Origin: Sphingomonas sp. Leaf343
Lineage (GTDB): Bacteria > Pseudomonadota > Alphaproteobacteria > Sphingomonadales > Sphingomonadaceae
Length of the DNA: 64,000 bases
Assembly: GCF_001423765.1 (NCBI RefSeq)
Contig: NZ_LMPG01000001.1
Span: forward strand, 626,073-690,072
Reading direction: 5' to 3'
Position 1 is the first letter of the stretch, and each line of letters starts with the position of its first letter. This document shows positions 1 to 9,380 of this stretch, piece by piece. The position numbers were made by a program, and so were the translations under genes. Below the pieces are notes generated by a model. The model made no database searches. It was not told where the DNA came from and saw only the letters and a program-made list of their open reading frames with translations.

Positions 1-16
1 CTCCCCTTCAGGGGAG
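1..16. repeat. Short GC hairpin, dispersed-repeat-like, beyond the tldD stop
   Basis: A perfect 6 bp stem (CTCCCC / GGGGAG) with a TTCA loop, followed by a G-rich run. It lies about 70 bases past the stop of tldD. It looks like the dispersed GC hairpins of sphingomonad intergenic DNA and could end tldD transcription, but it has no T-run. Confidence 0.4.
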
Positions 17-85
17 GGGCCGGGGGTGGGGCGGTGCCACGAGCGAACGGCGCGTCAAAGAACCCGAGAGGCCCTAACTCGAAAC

Positions 86-1507
86 CTAGGCCGCGGTCCC
101 CCCGACCGTCAGTCCCTCGACCAGCAGCGTCGGCTGACCGACACCCGCCGGCACGCCCTGACCGCCCTTGCCGCACACGCCGATACCCTCGTCCAGCGCG
201 AAGTCGTTGCCGATTCCGGTCACCTTGGTCAGCACCGTCGGGCCGTCGCCGATCAGCGTCGCACCCTTGATCGGCGCGCCCAGTCTGCCGTCCTCGATCA
301 TGTACGCCTCGGTGCAACTGAACACGAACTTGCCCGACACGATGTCGACCTGTCCGCCACCGAAGCTCTTGGCGAAGATGCCCCGCTTCACACGTGAAAG
401 CAGCTCGGCAGGATCGTCCTTGCCGCCCTTCATGAACGTATTCGTCATCCGCGGCATCGGCGCGTGGGCATAGCTTTCGCGCCGACCGTTGCCCGTCGCC
501 GCCATGCCCATCAGCCGCGCGTTGAGCCGGTCCTGCATATATCCTTTCAGGATGCCGTCCTCGATCAGCACCGTCTCGCGCGTCGGCGTGCCCTCGTCGT
601 CGATCGACAACGATCCGCGACGATCGACCAGCGACCCGTCGTCGACGATCGTGATCCCCGGCGCGGCTACCCGCTCGCCTAGCCTGCCCGAAAATGCGCT
701 CGTACCCTTGCGGTTGAAGTCGCCCTCAAGACCGTGGCCGATCGCCTCGTGCAGCAATACGCCCGGCCAGCCCGGCCCGAGCAGCACCGTCATCTCGCCC
801 GCCGGCGCGGCGACCGCGTCGAGGTTGACCAGCGCCTGCGCCAGCGCCTCGTCGATGCCACGGTTCCACGTCGCGTCCTCGAACAGGCGATCGTAGAGAT
901 AGCGCCCGCCGATCCCGAACGTGCCCGTCTCGCGCCGGCCGTTCTGCTCGACCACGATCTGGATGTTAAGCCGTACCAGCGGTCGCACATCGGTCGCGAC
1001 GAAGCCGTCCGGCCGCACGATCTCGACCACGCTCCACGATCCCGACAGCCCGACCGACACCTGCGCCACGCGCGGATCGCGCGCACGGGCCGCGGCGTCG
1101 ATCGTCTGGCAGAGGTTTACCTTGTCGGCGAAGGGGATCAGGTCGAGCGGATCGGCATCCGTGTAGAGATGCCGGTTGTTACCCTGCGGCGGCGCAGCCT
1201 TCGCGGAGGCGGACGGGTCGATCAGCGCCATCGTCTGCGCCGCGCGCTTGATCGCCGCCTCGCTTACCTCGTTAGCGTGCGCAAACGCCGTCGTCTCGCC
1301 CGACACCGCACGCAGGCCAAAGCCGGCGTTGGTGTCGTAGCTGGCGGTCTTCAGCCGCCCGTCGTCGAAGCCGAACGCCTCCGACTTGCGATACTGGAGG
1401 TAGAGTTCGCCGTCGTCCGCCTTGCCCAGCGCATCGGCCGCCAGCGACTGCGCGGCCTCCGGAGCGAGATCGCGGTACAGGAAGGAGCGGGGATCGAGAT
1501 ATACCAT
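86..1507 (-). CDS. tldD: Metalloprotease TldD
   Basis: Predicted 473-residue TldD, the zinc-binding subunit of the TldD/TldE (PmbA) protease that degrades unfolded peptides and matures some modified peptides in the cytoplasm. The metal-binding motif HEAIGHGLEGD is at residues 253-263. The surrounding GWPGVLLHEAIGHG block, NARLMGMAATGNGRRESYAH and the C-terminal QPTLLVEGLTVGGTA are all typical of the family, and the length matches. The partner TldE is not in the window. The start is the ATG at 1507; an AATATA/TATATT -10-like element sits only 6 bases upstream, so the mRNA may have almost no leader. Function is firm; the promoter reading is inference. Confidence 0.96.
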   Translation of the reverse strand: MVYLDPRSFLYRDLAPEAAQSLAADALGKADDGELYLQYRKSEAFGFDDGRLKTASYDTNAGFGLRAVSGETTAFAHANEVSEAAIKRAAQTMALIDPSASAKAAPPQGNNRHLYTDADPLDLIPFADKVNLCQTIDAAARARDPRVAQVSVGLSGSWSVVEIVRPDGFVATDVRPLVRLNIQIVVEQNGRRETGTFGIGGRYLYDRLFEDATWNRGIDEALAQALVNLDAVAAPAGEMTVLLGPGWPGVLLHEAIGHGLEGDFNRKGTSAFSGRLGERVAAPGITIVDDGSLVDRRGSLSIDDEGTPTRETVLIEDGILKGYMQDRLNARLMGMAATGNGRRESYAHAPMPRMTNTFMKGGKDDPAELLSRVKRGIFAKSFGGGQVDIVSGKFVFSCTEAYMIEDGRLGAPIKGATLIGDGPTVLTKVTGIGNDFALDEGIGVCGKGGQGVPAGVGQPTLLVEGLTVGGTAA

Positions 1508-1547
1508 ACCGGTAATATAGGCACCGGTTCGCGAACGTCCATGCGGT

Positions 1548-1778
1548 TCAGGCGCTGCCCTCGGTCACGTCGGGCAGCCGTGCCTGATCAACGCCGTCCG
1601 CCGGCCCGCCGATCAGCACGAAGCGCCGGTCGCAATAGCCGCAGTCGACGTAACCGAGTTCGTCGATCTGCAACCACACGCGCGGATGGCCCAGCGCGGC
1701 CCCGCCGGGGATGTCGGCAGCGCCGTCGCAGGCGACGCGGGGCTGGCTGGTGCGGGTGACTTCGAGCGGCGGGGTCAT
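1548..1778 (-). CDS. Small zinc-finger (zf-CHCC) protein
   Basis: A 76-residue protein starting at the ATG at 1778; the longer reading frame upstream overlaps the ABC gene and is not needed. Metal ligands are visible: the Cys of ACDG near residue 17, the His of GHPRVW, and the CGYC pair near residue 50. This is the spacing of the zf-CHCC family, which is related to the zinc site of mitochondrial complex I subunit NDUFS6. The role in alphaproteobacteria is not settled; complex I biogenesis is a guess from the family. It lies 40 bases upstream of tldD in the same direction, and its start is divergent from the ABC ATPase. Confidence 0.82.
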   Translation of the reverse strand: MTPPLEVTRTSQPRVACDGAADIPGGAALGHPRVWLQIDELGYVDCGYCDRRFVLIGGPADGVDQARLPDVTEGSA

Positions 1779-1857
1779 GACCTCCGAATAGCGAGGAGCC
1801 CCCCCGAACCGCAAGAAAGATTGTGGCGAGGCAAGCCGAAGCCTAACGGGATTCGCC

Positions 1858-2793
1858 ATGACCTCGATATCTTCCGATGCAGCGATCTCCATCAACGGCC
1901 TGTGCAAGACCTATCAGGGCGGCAAGCGTGCGCTCGACGGGGTGACGTTCGACGTGCCCCGCGGTCAGATCTTCGGGCTGCTTGGCCCGAACGGCGCGGG
2001 CAAGTCGACGCTCATCAATATTCTCGCGGGCCTCGTGAACAAGACCGGGGGGCAGGCGTCGATCTGGGGCTTCGACATCGACGCACACCCGCGCAACGCG
2101 AAGGCATCGATCGGGATCGTCAATCAGGAGATCCTGTTCGATCCCTTCTTCACGCCGGTCGAGACGCTGGAGATCCAGGCCGGCCTGTACGGCGTGCCGA
2201 AAAAGGACCGCCGCTCGCTCGACCTGCTGCGCGCGGTGCATCTGGAGGACAAGGCGAACGCCTATGCCCGGACGCTGTCGGGCGGCATGAAGCGGCGGCT
2301 GATGGTGGCCAAGGCGATGGTGCATTCGCCGCCCGTGCTGGTCCTCGACGAACCGACCGCGGGCGTCGACATCGAACTTCGCCAGCAGCTCTGGGCCTAT
2401 GTCCGCGAACTCAACGCGGGCGGCGTCACCGTCGTGCTGACGACGCATTATCTGGAGGAGGCGGAGCAGCTCTGCGACCGCATCGCCATCATCAACCACG
2501 GTCGCCTGATCGCCAACGAACCCACCCGTGATCTTGTCGGCCGGGCGCAGGAAAAGGTCGTCGCCGTCACCGTCGACCGTGACCTGACCGCCGCACCCGA
2601 TGCCCCCTGTTTCGAAAAGATCGTGCTGAAGGGCACCCGCGTGCTGGAGATCACCTATTCCAAGGCGCGCGTGAATGCCGGTGAAGTGCTGGCCGCGGTG
2701 CAGGCCGCCGGCGTCGGCATCGTCGATGTCTCCACCCGCGAACCCGATCTGGAGGATGTGTTCCTGTCGCTGACGCGCTCGACCGCGGCATAG
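1858..2793 (+). CDS. ABC transporter ATP-binding protein (ABC-2 type)
   Basis: A 311-residue ATPase of the ABC-2/DrrA-like class. Walker A GPNGAGKST is at residues 43-51, the signature LSGGMKRR near 139, Walker B VLVLDEPTAGVD near 160, and the switch His in VVLTTHYLEEAE. After residue ~220 there is a short C-terminal extension usual for this class. No ABC-2 permease gene follows: the next gene encodes a secreted unknown. The partner is therefore elsewhere, or the protein works with an unlinked permease. The substrate cannot be told from sequence. The start ATG at 1858 is 79 bases from the divergent zinc-finger start. Confidence 0.9.
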   Translation: MTSISSDAAISINGLCKTYQGGKRALDGVTFDVPRGQIFGLLGPNGAGKSTLINILAGLVNKTGGQASIWGFDIDAHPRNAKASIGIVNQEILFDPFFTPVETLEIQAGLYGVPKKDRRSLDLLRAVHLEDKANAYARTLSGGMKRRLMVAKAMVHSPPVLVLDEPTAGVDIELRQQLWAYVRELNAGGVTVVLTTHYLEEAEQLCDRIAIINHGRLIANEPTRDLVGRAQEKVVAVTVDRDLTAAPDAPCFEKIVLKGTRVLEITYSKARVNAGEVLAAVQAAGVGIVDVSTREPDLEDVFLSLTRSTAA

Positions 2794-2847
2794 GTATCAA
2801 ACCGACGCGCTAGACCGCCGGATCATGGGCTGGCAGATAGCATGGAA

Positions 2848-2853
2848 AGGGGA
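2848..2853 (+). promoter_or_regulatory. Ribosome binding site deciding the start at 2860
   Basis: AGGGGA lies 6 bases before the ATG at 2860. The upstream in-frame ATG at 2842 has no such site, so the shorter protein with its N-terminal signal sequence is preferred. Confidence 0.6.
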
Positions 2854-2859
2854 TCGCTC

Positions 2860-3504
2860 ATGATCGGTATGGCGTTCGCGCTATTGCTTCAAGCCGGGGT
2901 AGTATCCCCGCCGGCCCTCGCGCCGGCTCCTGCTCCCCCGCTATCCACGCCGCCATCGGGGCAGTCGCACCCGCCGGGTCCCGGACATCCACCCGAAGGC
3001 GCGATGCACGGACTGATCGCGATCTTCGACATGGTTTGCAATCGCCTGTTCCCCGACGATCAGGCGCTGAACAAGCTCGACGCCGCTTCCGAATTACGAT
3101 CTCTCAAGCCCTCGGAGGTCGGTGATTTTCTCGGCAAGGACCCCGGCCGTGGCTGGATCACGGCGCCCGGGCAGCCACCGATCATCATCACCGTCGAAGC
3201 CCCGCCGATCCATGCCTGCGCCGTGCGCATGCTCGGGACCGATGGCGAGATCGACGAGGCGATGTGGGGGCGCATCGTCGATGCCGCGAAACGGCGCTCG
3301 GGCGGCGGTTTCACCGCGATGCCGCCGCAGGATATCGTCCTTGGGACCATGCAGACGCACGTGATCGGTGAACAGAAACGCAACGCCGATGGCTCCGCCG
3401 AGACGTTCTACCTCATGCGCATGAAGCCGGCCGATCCGAAGAAGGCGCCCAAGGCCGGCATCGAACTGCGGCTCGTGCACCAAATGGTGGCCGCGACACG
3501 CTAA
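2860..3504 (+). CDS. Secreted hypothetical protein with Pro/Ala-rich N-terminus
   Basis: A 214-residue protein that I do not recognise. It starts with a hydrophobic segment (MIGMAFALLLQAGVV) ending in small residues, consistent with a signal peptide, followed by a Pro/Ala-rich linker to about residue 45. The mature part has two cysteines (in DMVCNRLF and IHACAVRM) that could form a disulfide, and no recognised catalytic motif. It follows the ABC ATPase by 66 bases and precedes an ABC exporter. Co-transcription with the ABC gene is possible but not shown. Base composition is like its neighbours. Confidence 0.7.
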   Translation: MIGMAFALLLQAGVVSPPALAPAPAPPLSTPPSGQSHPPGPGHPPEGAMHGLIAIFDMVCNRLFPDDQALNKLDAASELRSLKPSEVGDFLGKDPGRGWITAPGQPPIIITVEAPPIHACAVRMLGTDGEIDEAMWGRIVDAAKRRSGGGFTAMPPQDIVLGTMQTHVIGEQKRNADGSAETFYLMRMKPADPKKAPKAGIELRLVHQMVAATR

Positions 3505-3630
3505 GCATCCACAAGACGCGGTTCGAGCACGCAGACGGTACGATCCACTCCCATCGGCGATGATTTCGCCCCTGCCGCCGCAACCCGTTGGCACTTCCGT
3601 GTGTTGCGGCGCAGCATAAGCAGGTGATTG

Positions 3631-5502
3631 ATGGAGTGCGCCTTGCCTTTTCTCGTCAGCCCGACGCGCTTCATTCTGCATTACGTCCGGGTGCGGCCGT
3701 GGATATTCCTCGCGCTGGCGCTGCTGGTGGCGGGTGCGTCGATCTGCGCGATCAGTGTCCAGTACGCGATGAAGCTGCTGATCGACGCGATGACCGGTCC
3801 CGACCGCATCCGCTCCGCCGTCTACGACGCGCTCGCCGCGTTCCTGGGCCTGGTGGTGCTGGAAAGTCTGCTCCAGCGCGCGGCAGCGCTGACGCTGGGG
3901 CAGGCGACCGTGGCGTCCGGCGTCGGCATCCGGCTGGACATGATCGATTATCTGACCGGTCATCAAATGCCGTTCTTCCAGAACCAGCGCGCCGGCTCGC
4001 TCGGCCACCGCGTGTCGGGGCTTGCGGGGATCTTCGGCGCGATCGTCCACCGCCTGTTGCAGGAGGTGACGCCGCCGCTGATCGTGTTCGTCGGCGCGAT
4101 GATGATCTTCACCACGATCGATATCCGCATGGCGATGGTGCTGGGCGCTATCTTCGTCGTCGTCACCGCCGGTCTCGTCATGCTCGGCCTGCGCGGGCAC
4201 GTCCATCACAAGGCGTTCGCGGAACATGCCGGTACCGTCGGCGGCGAGCTGGTCGATTTCATCGGCAATATCTGGGTCGTGAAGGCCTTCGCGGCCCGCC
4301 AGCGCGAATTATCCAGACTCCAGGGGTTCCTCGACGACGAGGCGAGCGCGCAACGTCGCGGCTGGTTCTTCGTCGAGCGGATGCGCGGTCTCCACGATCT
4401 CGCGCTTGCGATCCTCGTCGGTGGCACGCTGGTCTGGGCGATCGGCCGCTGGTCGACCGGCGCGATCACCACCGGCGATGTCGTCATCATCAGCACGATG
4501 ACGTTTCGCATCCTCCATGGCTCGCGAGATCTGGCGATGGCGCTGATCGATACCAGCCAGCAGTTTAGCTATCTGCGCGAGACGCTGGACATCATCGGCG
4601 TGCCGCAGACGCTGAGCGATGCCGACGATGCCGCCCGACTGCGCGTGGGCGAGGGCGAGGTCGAGTTGACGAACGTCACGTTCGGCTATGATCCGCGCCA
4701 CCCCGTGCTGCACGACCTGTCACTCGTCATTCCCGCGGGGCAGAAGATCGGCGTCGTCGGTCCGTCGGGTGCGGGCAAGTCGTCGCTGCTCCAGTTGATC
4801 CAGCGCTTTCACGATCCTCAGGCCGGCCATCTGTCGATTGATGGCCAGCGCATAGACGGCGTCACGCAGGAAAGCCTGCGCGACACGCTGGCGGTCGTCC
4901 CGCAGGAGGTGCTGCTGTTCCATCGCACCGTCATGGAGAACATCCGCTTCGCCAGGCCGGACAGCAGCGACGAGGAGGTGCACCGCGCTGCCGAGGCCGC
5001 GGGGTGCGACGAGTTCATCCGTCGCCTGCCGCACGGTTACGACAGCATCGTCGGCGAGCGCGGCGCCAACCTGTCGGGCGGTCAGCGGCAGCGGATCGGC
5101 ATCGCCCGCGCCTTCCTGAAGAACGCCCCCGTCGTTCTGCTCGACGAGGCAACGTCGGCGCTCGATTCCGAATCGGAACTGGAGGTGCAGAACGGGCTGG
5201 AGGCGCTGATCCGCAACCGCACCGTCATCGCCGTTGCGCACCGCCTGTCGACGATCGCCAATTTTGATCGCGTCATCGTCGTGGTCGATGGCCGCGTCGT
5301 CGAGGACGGCGCCCCGCAGGAACTGCTCCGCCGGCCCGGCGGCGCTTTCCGGCAACTCTGGGTGATGCAGGTCGAGGGGCTGGACCGCTCCACTGGCATC
5401 TCGTCCGCGGGCCAGCGCCTGCGCCACCTCTCCGATCAGAGCCGGCAGCATATCCAGCGCATGATGCGCAGCGCCTGGCAGGGCGTCACCGAGCGGGCCT
5501 GA
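3631..5502 (+). CDS. ABC exporter, fused permease and ATPase (MsbA/ATM1-like)
   Basis: A 623-residue half-transporter with an N-terminal six-helix exporter domain (first helix IFLALALLVAGASI near residue 27) and a C-terminal ATPase. Walker A GPSGAGKSS is near residue 377, the Q-loop is in VVPQEVLLF, the signature is LSGGQRQR, and Walker B VVLLDEATSALDSES follows. It would act as a homodimer in the inner membrane exporting a lipid, peptide or other hydrophobic molecule; the substrate is not determinable. The ATG at 3631 is taken as the start; a TTG one codon earlier is also possible. The C-terminal ~40 residues after the ATPase are an extension with no known motif. Confidence 0.9.
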   Translation: MECALPFLVSPTRFILHYVRVRPWIFLALALLVAGASICAISVQYAMKLLIDAMTGPDRIRSAVYDALAAFLGLVVLESLLQRAAALTLGQATVASGVGIRLDMIDYLTGHQMPFFQNQRAGSLGHRVSGLAGIFGAIVHRLLQEVTPPLIVFVGAMMIFTTIDIRMAMVLGAIFVVVTAGLVMLGLRGHVHHKAFAEHAGTVGGELVDFIGNIWVVKAFAARQRELSRLQGFLDDEASAQRRGWFFVERMRGLHDLALAILVGGTLVWAIGRWSTGAITTGDVVIISTMTFRILHGSRDLAMALIDTSQQFSYLRETLDIIGVPQTLSDADDAARLRVGEGEVELTNVTFGYDPRHPVLHDLSLVIPAGQKIGVVGPSGAGKSSLLQLIQRFHDPQAGHLSIDGQRIDGVTQESLRDTLAVVPQEVLLFHRTVMENIRFARPDSSDEEVHRAAEAAGCDEFIRRLPHGYDSIVGERGANLSGGQRQRIGIARAFLKNAPVVLLDEATSALDSESELEVQNGLEALIRNRTVIAVAHRLSTIANFDRVIVVVDGRVVEDGAPQELLRRPGGAFRQLWVMQVEGLDRSTGISSAGQRLRHLSDQSRQHIQRMMRSAWQGVTERA

Positions 5503-5516
5503 GGCAGTCTGCTGCC
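5503..5516. terminator. Weak hairpin after the ABC exporter
   Basis: GGCAG-TCTG-CTGCC directly overlaps the end of the stop region and is followed by CTTTCCTC. The stem is only 5 bp and the T-run is poor, so this is a tentative terminator between convergent genes. Confidence 0.25.
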
Positions 5517-5586
5517 CTTTCCTCGAGGGGAGCTAGGCGTTTGTCATCGGCGGGATAGCTCCAGGCACACAAAATCGGACAGGCCA

Positions 5587-6969
5587 TCAATCCTGATTCT
5601 CGTAAGCCAGTTGCAGCACGCCCCAATGCTCGCCCTCAACGAAGATCGACGCGATTACCTGTTTCAGCAGCATGACGCCGCCGCCTGCGACCGGCCGACG
5701 ATAGGCCTTGAGGCAGAAGGGCGTTTCGATCCGTACCTGCACCGCCGTCTCGGGATAGTCGTAGATCAGGCCGGCGCGCGAATGTTCGCTGTTCCAGGCC
5801 GGATGGCCGGGACGCTGCGGTCTGGACCGTTCGGGCATGGCAACCGCGCCGAAACAATGGCGGTCGGTGAAGCTCATTCCGAAGAAGCCGGGCAGCGTCC
5901 GCGCCGCTTCCTGATGCGGGCGTGCCAGCCCCGTCAGCAGCGCCATCGCCGGATGCGTGAACAGCGGCGGATCGCTGCCCTCGACCGGCGTATAGGTCTG
6001 GCCGAGGATCGTCGCGCGCGTGATCTCGCCCGCCCTGATCGCCTCGGACAATCCGTCCGACACCTGCCGCGCGACGTCCAGTCCGAACCGGATATAGGGG
6101 CGATCGGGAATATCCGCGTCGCTCTCCGCCAGCATCTGCAACAGCCCGTTGGTGTCGCCGCTGACCCCCGATACCCGCTCCGACAGATGTTCCAGCCCCA
6201 ACGCGTTGTCCGACGACGTGCTGGACAGCGCCGACAGGCCCGACTCCACCTCCTCGACTGCGACGACCATCGATCCGATGCTGTCCGCGACGGTTTCGCT
6301 GTTACGGGCGAGGTCGTCCATCAGCCGCGCCAGCCGCCGCACCAGCGACTCGATGTCCTTGGTCCCGCGATGTGCCGACTGCGCCTTGGCCACGCCGACA
6401 TCGACCCGGTTCAGCATCGTGTCGGCCTCGCTCGCCAACGTGCCGATCGATCCGTTGATGAGCTTGGTCGCGACCGCCGTCTGCGCGGCGAGCTTCTTCA
6501 CCTCCGCCGCGACCACCGCGAACCCGCGCCCGGCATCGCCCGCCCGCGCCGCCTCGATCGTGGCGTTCAGCGCCAGCATGTTGGTTTGCTTGGCGATCGC
6601 GTTGATCGTCTCCGTCACCTGACCGACTTCAGCCAATGCAGAGGTGAACGCGTCCAGCCCTTCATGGATGTGGCTGACCTGGGAGATCAGCTCGACCACG
6701 TCGGCGGTCGCCGCGTTGATCTGGACGTTCGAATCATCAATGACGACATACGCGCCCGCCGTGTTCGCCCGCGCCTCCTGTGCCGCATCGGCGACATTGT
6801 TCACCTCGCGTGACAGACGATGCGTCTGCGCCTCGACGCGCTCGATCGTCGTGGCCTGCGCCGTGACGCGGTCCGACAGGGCTGAGATGTCCGCCTGCAG
6901 ATCCAGGGTCCTGATGCCCAGATCGCCGGAAACGCGCGCGGCTGCTGTAATGGTCTGGCTGAGGGACAA
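5587..6969 (-). CDS. Soluble methyl-accepting chemotaxis protein with C-terminal sensor region
   Basis: A 460-residue receptor without any membrane segment. The MCP signalling domain lies in the N-terminal half (residues ~30-280), with the conserved hairpin tip [21 protein letters not shown] and the following [15 protein letters not shown]. The C-terminal ~170 residues contain a ligand-binding-like region ending in [14 protein letters not shown], a motif seen at the end of other soluble alphaproteobacterial receptors. It probably signals to a cytoplasmic CheA cluster; the ligand is unknown. No che genes are nearby. The 282 bases between it and nadB hold no gene that I can support. Confidence 0.88.
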   Translation of the reverse strand: MSLSQTITAAARVSGDLGIRTLDLQADISALSDRVTAQATTIERVEAQTHRLSREVNNVADAAQEARANTAGAYVVIDDSNVQINAATADVVELISQVSHIHEGLDAFTSALAEVGQVTETINAIAKQTNMLALNATIEAARAGDAGRGFAVVAAEVKKLAAQTAVATKLINGSIGTLASEADTMLNRVDVGVAKAQSAHRGTKDIESLVRRLARLMDDLARNSETVADSIGSMVVAVEEVESGLSALSSTSSDNALGLEHLSERVSGVSGDTNGLLQMLAESDADIPDRPYIRFGLDVARQVSDGLSEAIRAGEITRATILGQTYTPVEGSDPPLFTHPAMALLTGLARPHQEAARTLPGFFGMSFTDRHCFGAVAMPERSRPQRPGHPAWNSEHSRAGLIYDYPETAVQVRIETPFCLKAYRRPVAGGGVMLLKQVIASIFVEGEHWGVLQLAYENQD

Positions 6970-7251
6970 GACAATATCCTCACTGGAGCTGAACTCCTAC
7001 GCCAACATGAGTTAAGAGGTTGTTATCCAGCAATCTTTCGTGACTGCGGCCTGCCGACGCAGGTGGTCGTGCGGGCGTCCGTTGCCGCGGTTCTCCGCTG
7101 TTCTCAGGTGCTTCCATCCTCACCCTCTGTCCTGCACGGCGCTTTCGTGTCACAGACCCGTCATGCGCGCCTCGCCCTTTCGCCACCCCGATGTCGCCGA
7201 TCGTGCGCGTTGGACTGACCTTGGCCTGACCTTCCGATCCGCCGCCGCGCG

Positions 7252-8832
7252 ATGAGCCGGGCCGATATTCTGATCGTCGGGTCCGGCGCGGCCGGGCTGA
7301 CGGCAGCGCTCAACCTCGCCGAGCGGTTCCATGTCACGGTGTTGGCCAAGGGGGCGCTGAACGAGGGGTCGACGGCCTGGGCGCAAGGCGGGATCGCCGC
7401 GGTGCTGGAGCCGGGCGACACGTTCGACAGCCATATCGAGGATACGATGATCGCCGGCGCGGGCCTGAACGACCGCGCCACCGTCGAATTCGTGGTCGAA
7501 CGCGCGCCCGCCGCGATTGAGCGGCTTCAGAAACTGGGCGTTCCGTTCGCGCAGGAGAATGACGTCCTCCACCTGACGCGCGAAGGGGGCCATTCCCACC
7601 GCCGCATCGTCCACGTCGCCGACGCGACTGGCTGGGCGGTGCAGGAGGCGCTGCAACGCGCGGCCGAGGCGCATCCGAACATCACCCTCGTCCCCGATCA
7701 GGTTGCGATCGATCTCGCGACCAGCCGGCACGAGGAACGCTATTCGGGCGCGGGCCATGTCTGGGGCGTCTACGCGCTCGACCGCCGCACCGGCCGGGTC
7801 GAGGCGCATGTCGCGCGCGCGACGATCCTGGCGACCGGCGGGGCGGGGCGCACCTACCTCTTCTCGACCGCCCCGCGCGGTGCGACGGGGGACGGTATCG
7901 CGATGGCATGGCGCGCCGGCGCGCGCGTGTCGAACATGGAATTCATGCAATTCCATCCCACCTGCCTCTACCATCTGGAGGTCAAGAACTTCCTGATTAC
8001 GGAGGCCGTGCGCGGCGAGGGCGGGCGGCTCATCAATCCCTCGACCGGCAAGCGGTTCATGTCGGAATACGACGCCGAGCGGATGGAACTGGCCCCGCGC
8101 GATGTTGTGGCGCGTGCGATCGACGCGGAGATCAAGCGCTACGGTCTCGATTACGTCCACCTCGACATCAGCCACCAGCCGCCGGACTTCGTCCGCGCCC
8201 ATTTCCCGAACATCCACGAAAAGCTGATCGGGCTTGGCATCGACATGACGAAGGAGCCGATCCCGGTCGTGCCCGCGCAGCATTATACGTGCGGCGGCAT
8301 CATGGTCGATCGCGACGGTCGCACCGACCTGCCCGGCCTCTATGCCGCGGGCGAGTGTACGCAGTCCGGGCTGCACGGCGCGAACCGGCTGGCGTCCAAC
8401 TCGCTGCTCGAATGCTTCGTGTTCGGGGAAGCGGCGGCGGCGCACATCGCCGACTGCTGGGACGAATTGCCCGCACCGCCCGCGATCCGCGCGTGGGACG
8501 AAAGCCGCGTTACCGACTCCGACGAAGAGGTCGTCATCAAGCAGAACTGGACCGAAATTCGCCGGTTCATGTGGAATTACGTCGGCATCGTCCGCACGAC
8601 CAAGCGGCTCCAGCGCGCCGCCAACCGCATCCGCATGATGACCGACGAGGTCGGCGACTATTACGGCCATTTCCGCGTCACGCCCGACCTGATCGAACTC
8701 CGCAACCTGCTGCAGACGGCGGAGCTGATCGTGAAGTCCGCGCTCCACCGCAAGGAGAGCCGCGGGCTGCACTATACGCTGGACTACCCGGAAACGGATA
8801 CGGAGGCGGTCGACACGATCCTGGTGCCGTAG
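7252..8832 (+). CDS. nadB: L-aspartate oxidase NadB
   Basis: A 526-residue FAD-dependent enzyme that oxidises L-aspartate to iminoaspartate, the first step of de novo NAD synthesis with NadA. The N-terminal dinucleotide-binding motif is ILIVGSGAAGLTAAL (residues 6-20). The family blocks STAWAQGGIAAV, EGGHSHRRIVH, FMQFHPTCLY, RGEGGRLIN and QHYTCGGIMVD are all present, which separate NadB from succinate dehydrogenase flavoproteins. The length is normal. nadA and nadC are not next to it. The start is the ATG at 7252; the upstream 280 bases show no clear operator. Confidence 0.95.
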   Translation: MSRADILIVGSGAAGLTAALNLAERFHVTVLAKGALNEGSTAWAQGGIAAVLEPGDTFDSHIEDTMIAGAGLNDRATVEFVVERAPAAIERLQKLGVPFAQENDVLHLTREGGHSHRRIVHVADATGWAVQEALQRAAEAHPNITLVPDQVAIDLATSRHEERYSGAGHVWGVYALDRRTGRVEAHVARATILATGGAGRTYLFSTAPRGATGDGIAMAWRAGARVSNMEFMQFHPTCLYHLEVKNFLITEAVRGEGGRLINPSTGKRFMSEYDAERMELAPRDVVARAIDAEIKRYGLDYVHLDISHQPPDFVRAHFPNIHEKLIGLGIDMTKEPIPVVPAQHYTCGGIMVDRDGRTDLPGLYAAGECTQSGLHGANRLASNSLLECFVFGEAAAAHIADCWDELPAPPAIRAWDESRVTDSDEEVVIKQNWTEIRRFMWNYVGIVRTTKRLQRAANRIRMMTDEVGDYYGHFRVTPDLIELRNLLQTAELIVKSALHRKESRGLHYTLDYPETDTEAVDTILVP

Positions 8833-8836
8833 GGTC

Positions 8837-9370
8837 TCAGTCCCCGTCCGGCCCCAGCGTCGCATCCAGATCGCGCGGCCGTGTGAACGCCCCAAGCGTC
8901 GCCGCGCCCGGGCGCAGGTCCGCCCACTCGCCCTCCCACATCATCGTCGCCACCGCCGCGGTCGGATATTTCGCCTCGACCGCGTCGCGCAGGTCGCCAC
9001 CGTCCGGAACGAGATCGAGGACCAGATCCTCCAGCCCCGGATTATGTCCCACCAGCAATACCGCGCCGGCCTGCGTGGGCAGGTCCCGGATCAGGTCGAG
9101 CAGGGTTGCCGACGATGCCAGATACACGCGCTTGTCCCACGCCGGGGCCAGCACCTGCCCGTAACCGGACTCCACCTCCACCAGCGTCTCGACGACGCGC
9201 AGCGCGGGCGAGGCGAGAACATGGTCGAATTTCGCGCCCTGCGTCTTCAGGAAGCGACCCATCACCTGCGCCGCGCGGCGGCCCTTGGGGTTCAGCGGTC
9301 GATCGAAATCGCGGGGAACGGTGTCGTCCCAGCCCGACTTGGCGTGGCGCAGCAGCGTCAGCGTCTTCAT
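8837..9370 (-). CDS. sixA: Phosphohistidine phosphatase, SixA-like
   Basis: A 177-residue member of the histidine phosphatase superfamily. The catalytic LLRHAKSGWDD motif is at residues 6-16, with the second catalytic His in LLVGHNPGLEDL. SixA removes phosphate from phosphohistidine proteins (for example phosphotransfer domains or NPr) in E. coli; the substrate here is not known. The start is the ATG at 9370; the frame continues upstream into the helicase gene without need. It is 10 bases downstream of the helicase stop, so the two are probably co-transcribed. Confidence 0.85.
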   Translation of the reverse strand: MKTLTLLRHAKSGWDDTVPRDFDRPLNPKGRRAAQVMGRFLKTQGAKFDHVLASPALRVVETLVEVESGYGQVLAPAWDKRVYLASSATLLDLIRDLPTQAGAVLLVGHNPGLEDLVLDLVPDGGDLRDAVEAKYPTAAVATMMWEGEWADLRPGAATLGAFTRPRDLDATLGPDGD

Positions 9371-9380
9371 GGCGTCTCCG

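Noticed and set aside
6970-7251. Small ORFs between the chemotaxis receptor and nadB
   Set aside because: The frames there are Arg/Ser/Pro-rich, lack ribosome sites, and overlap other frames without any recognisable motif.
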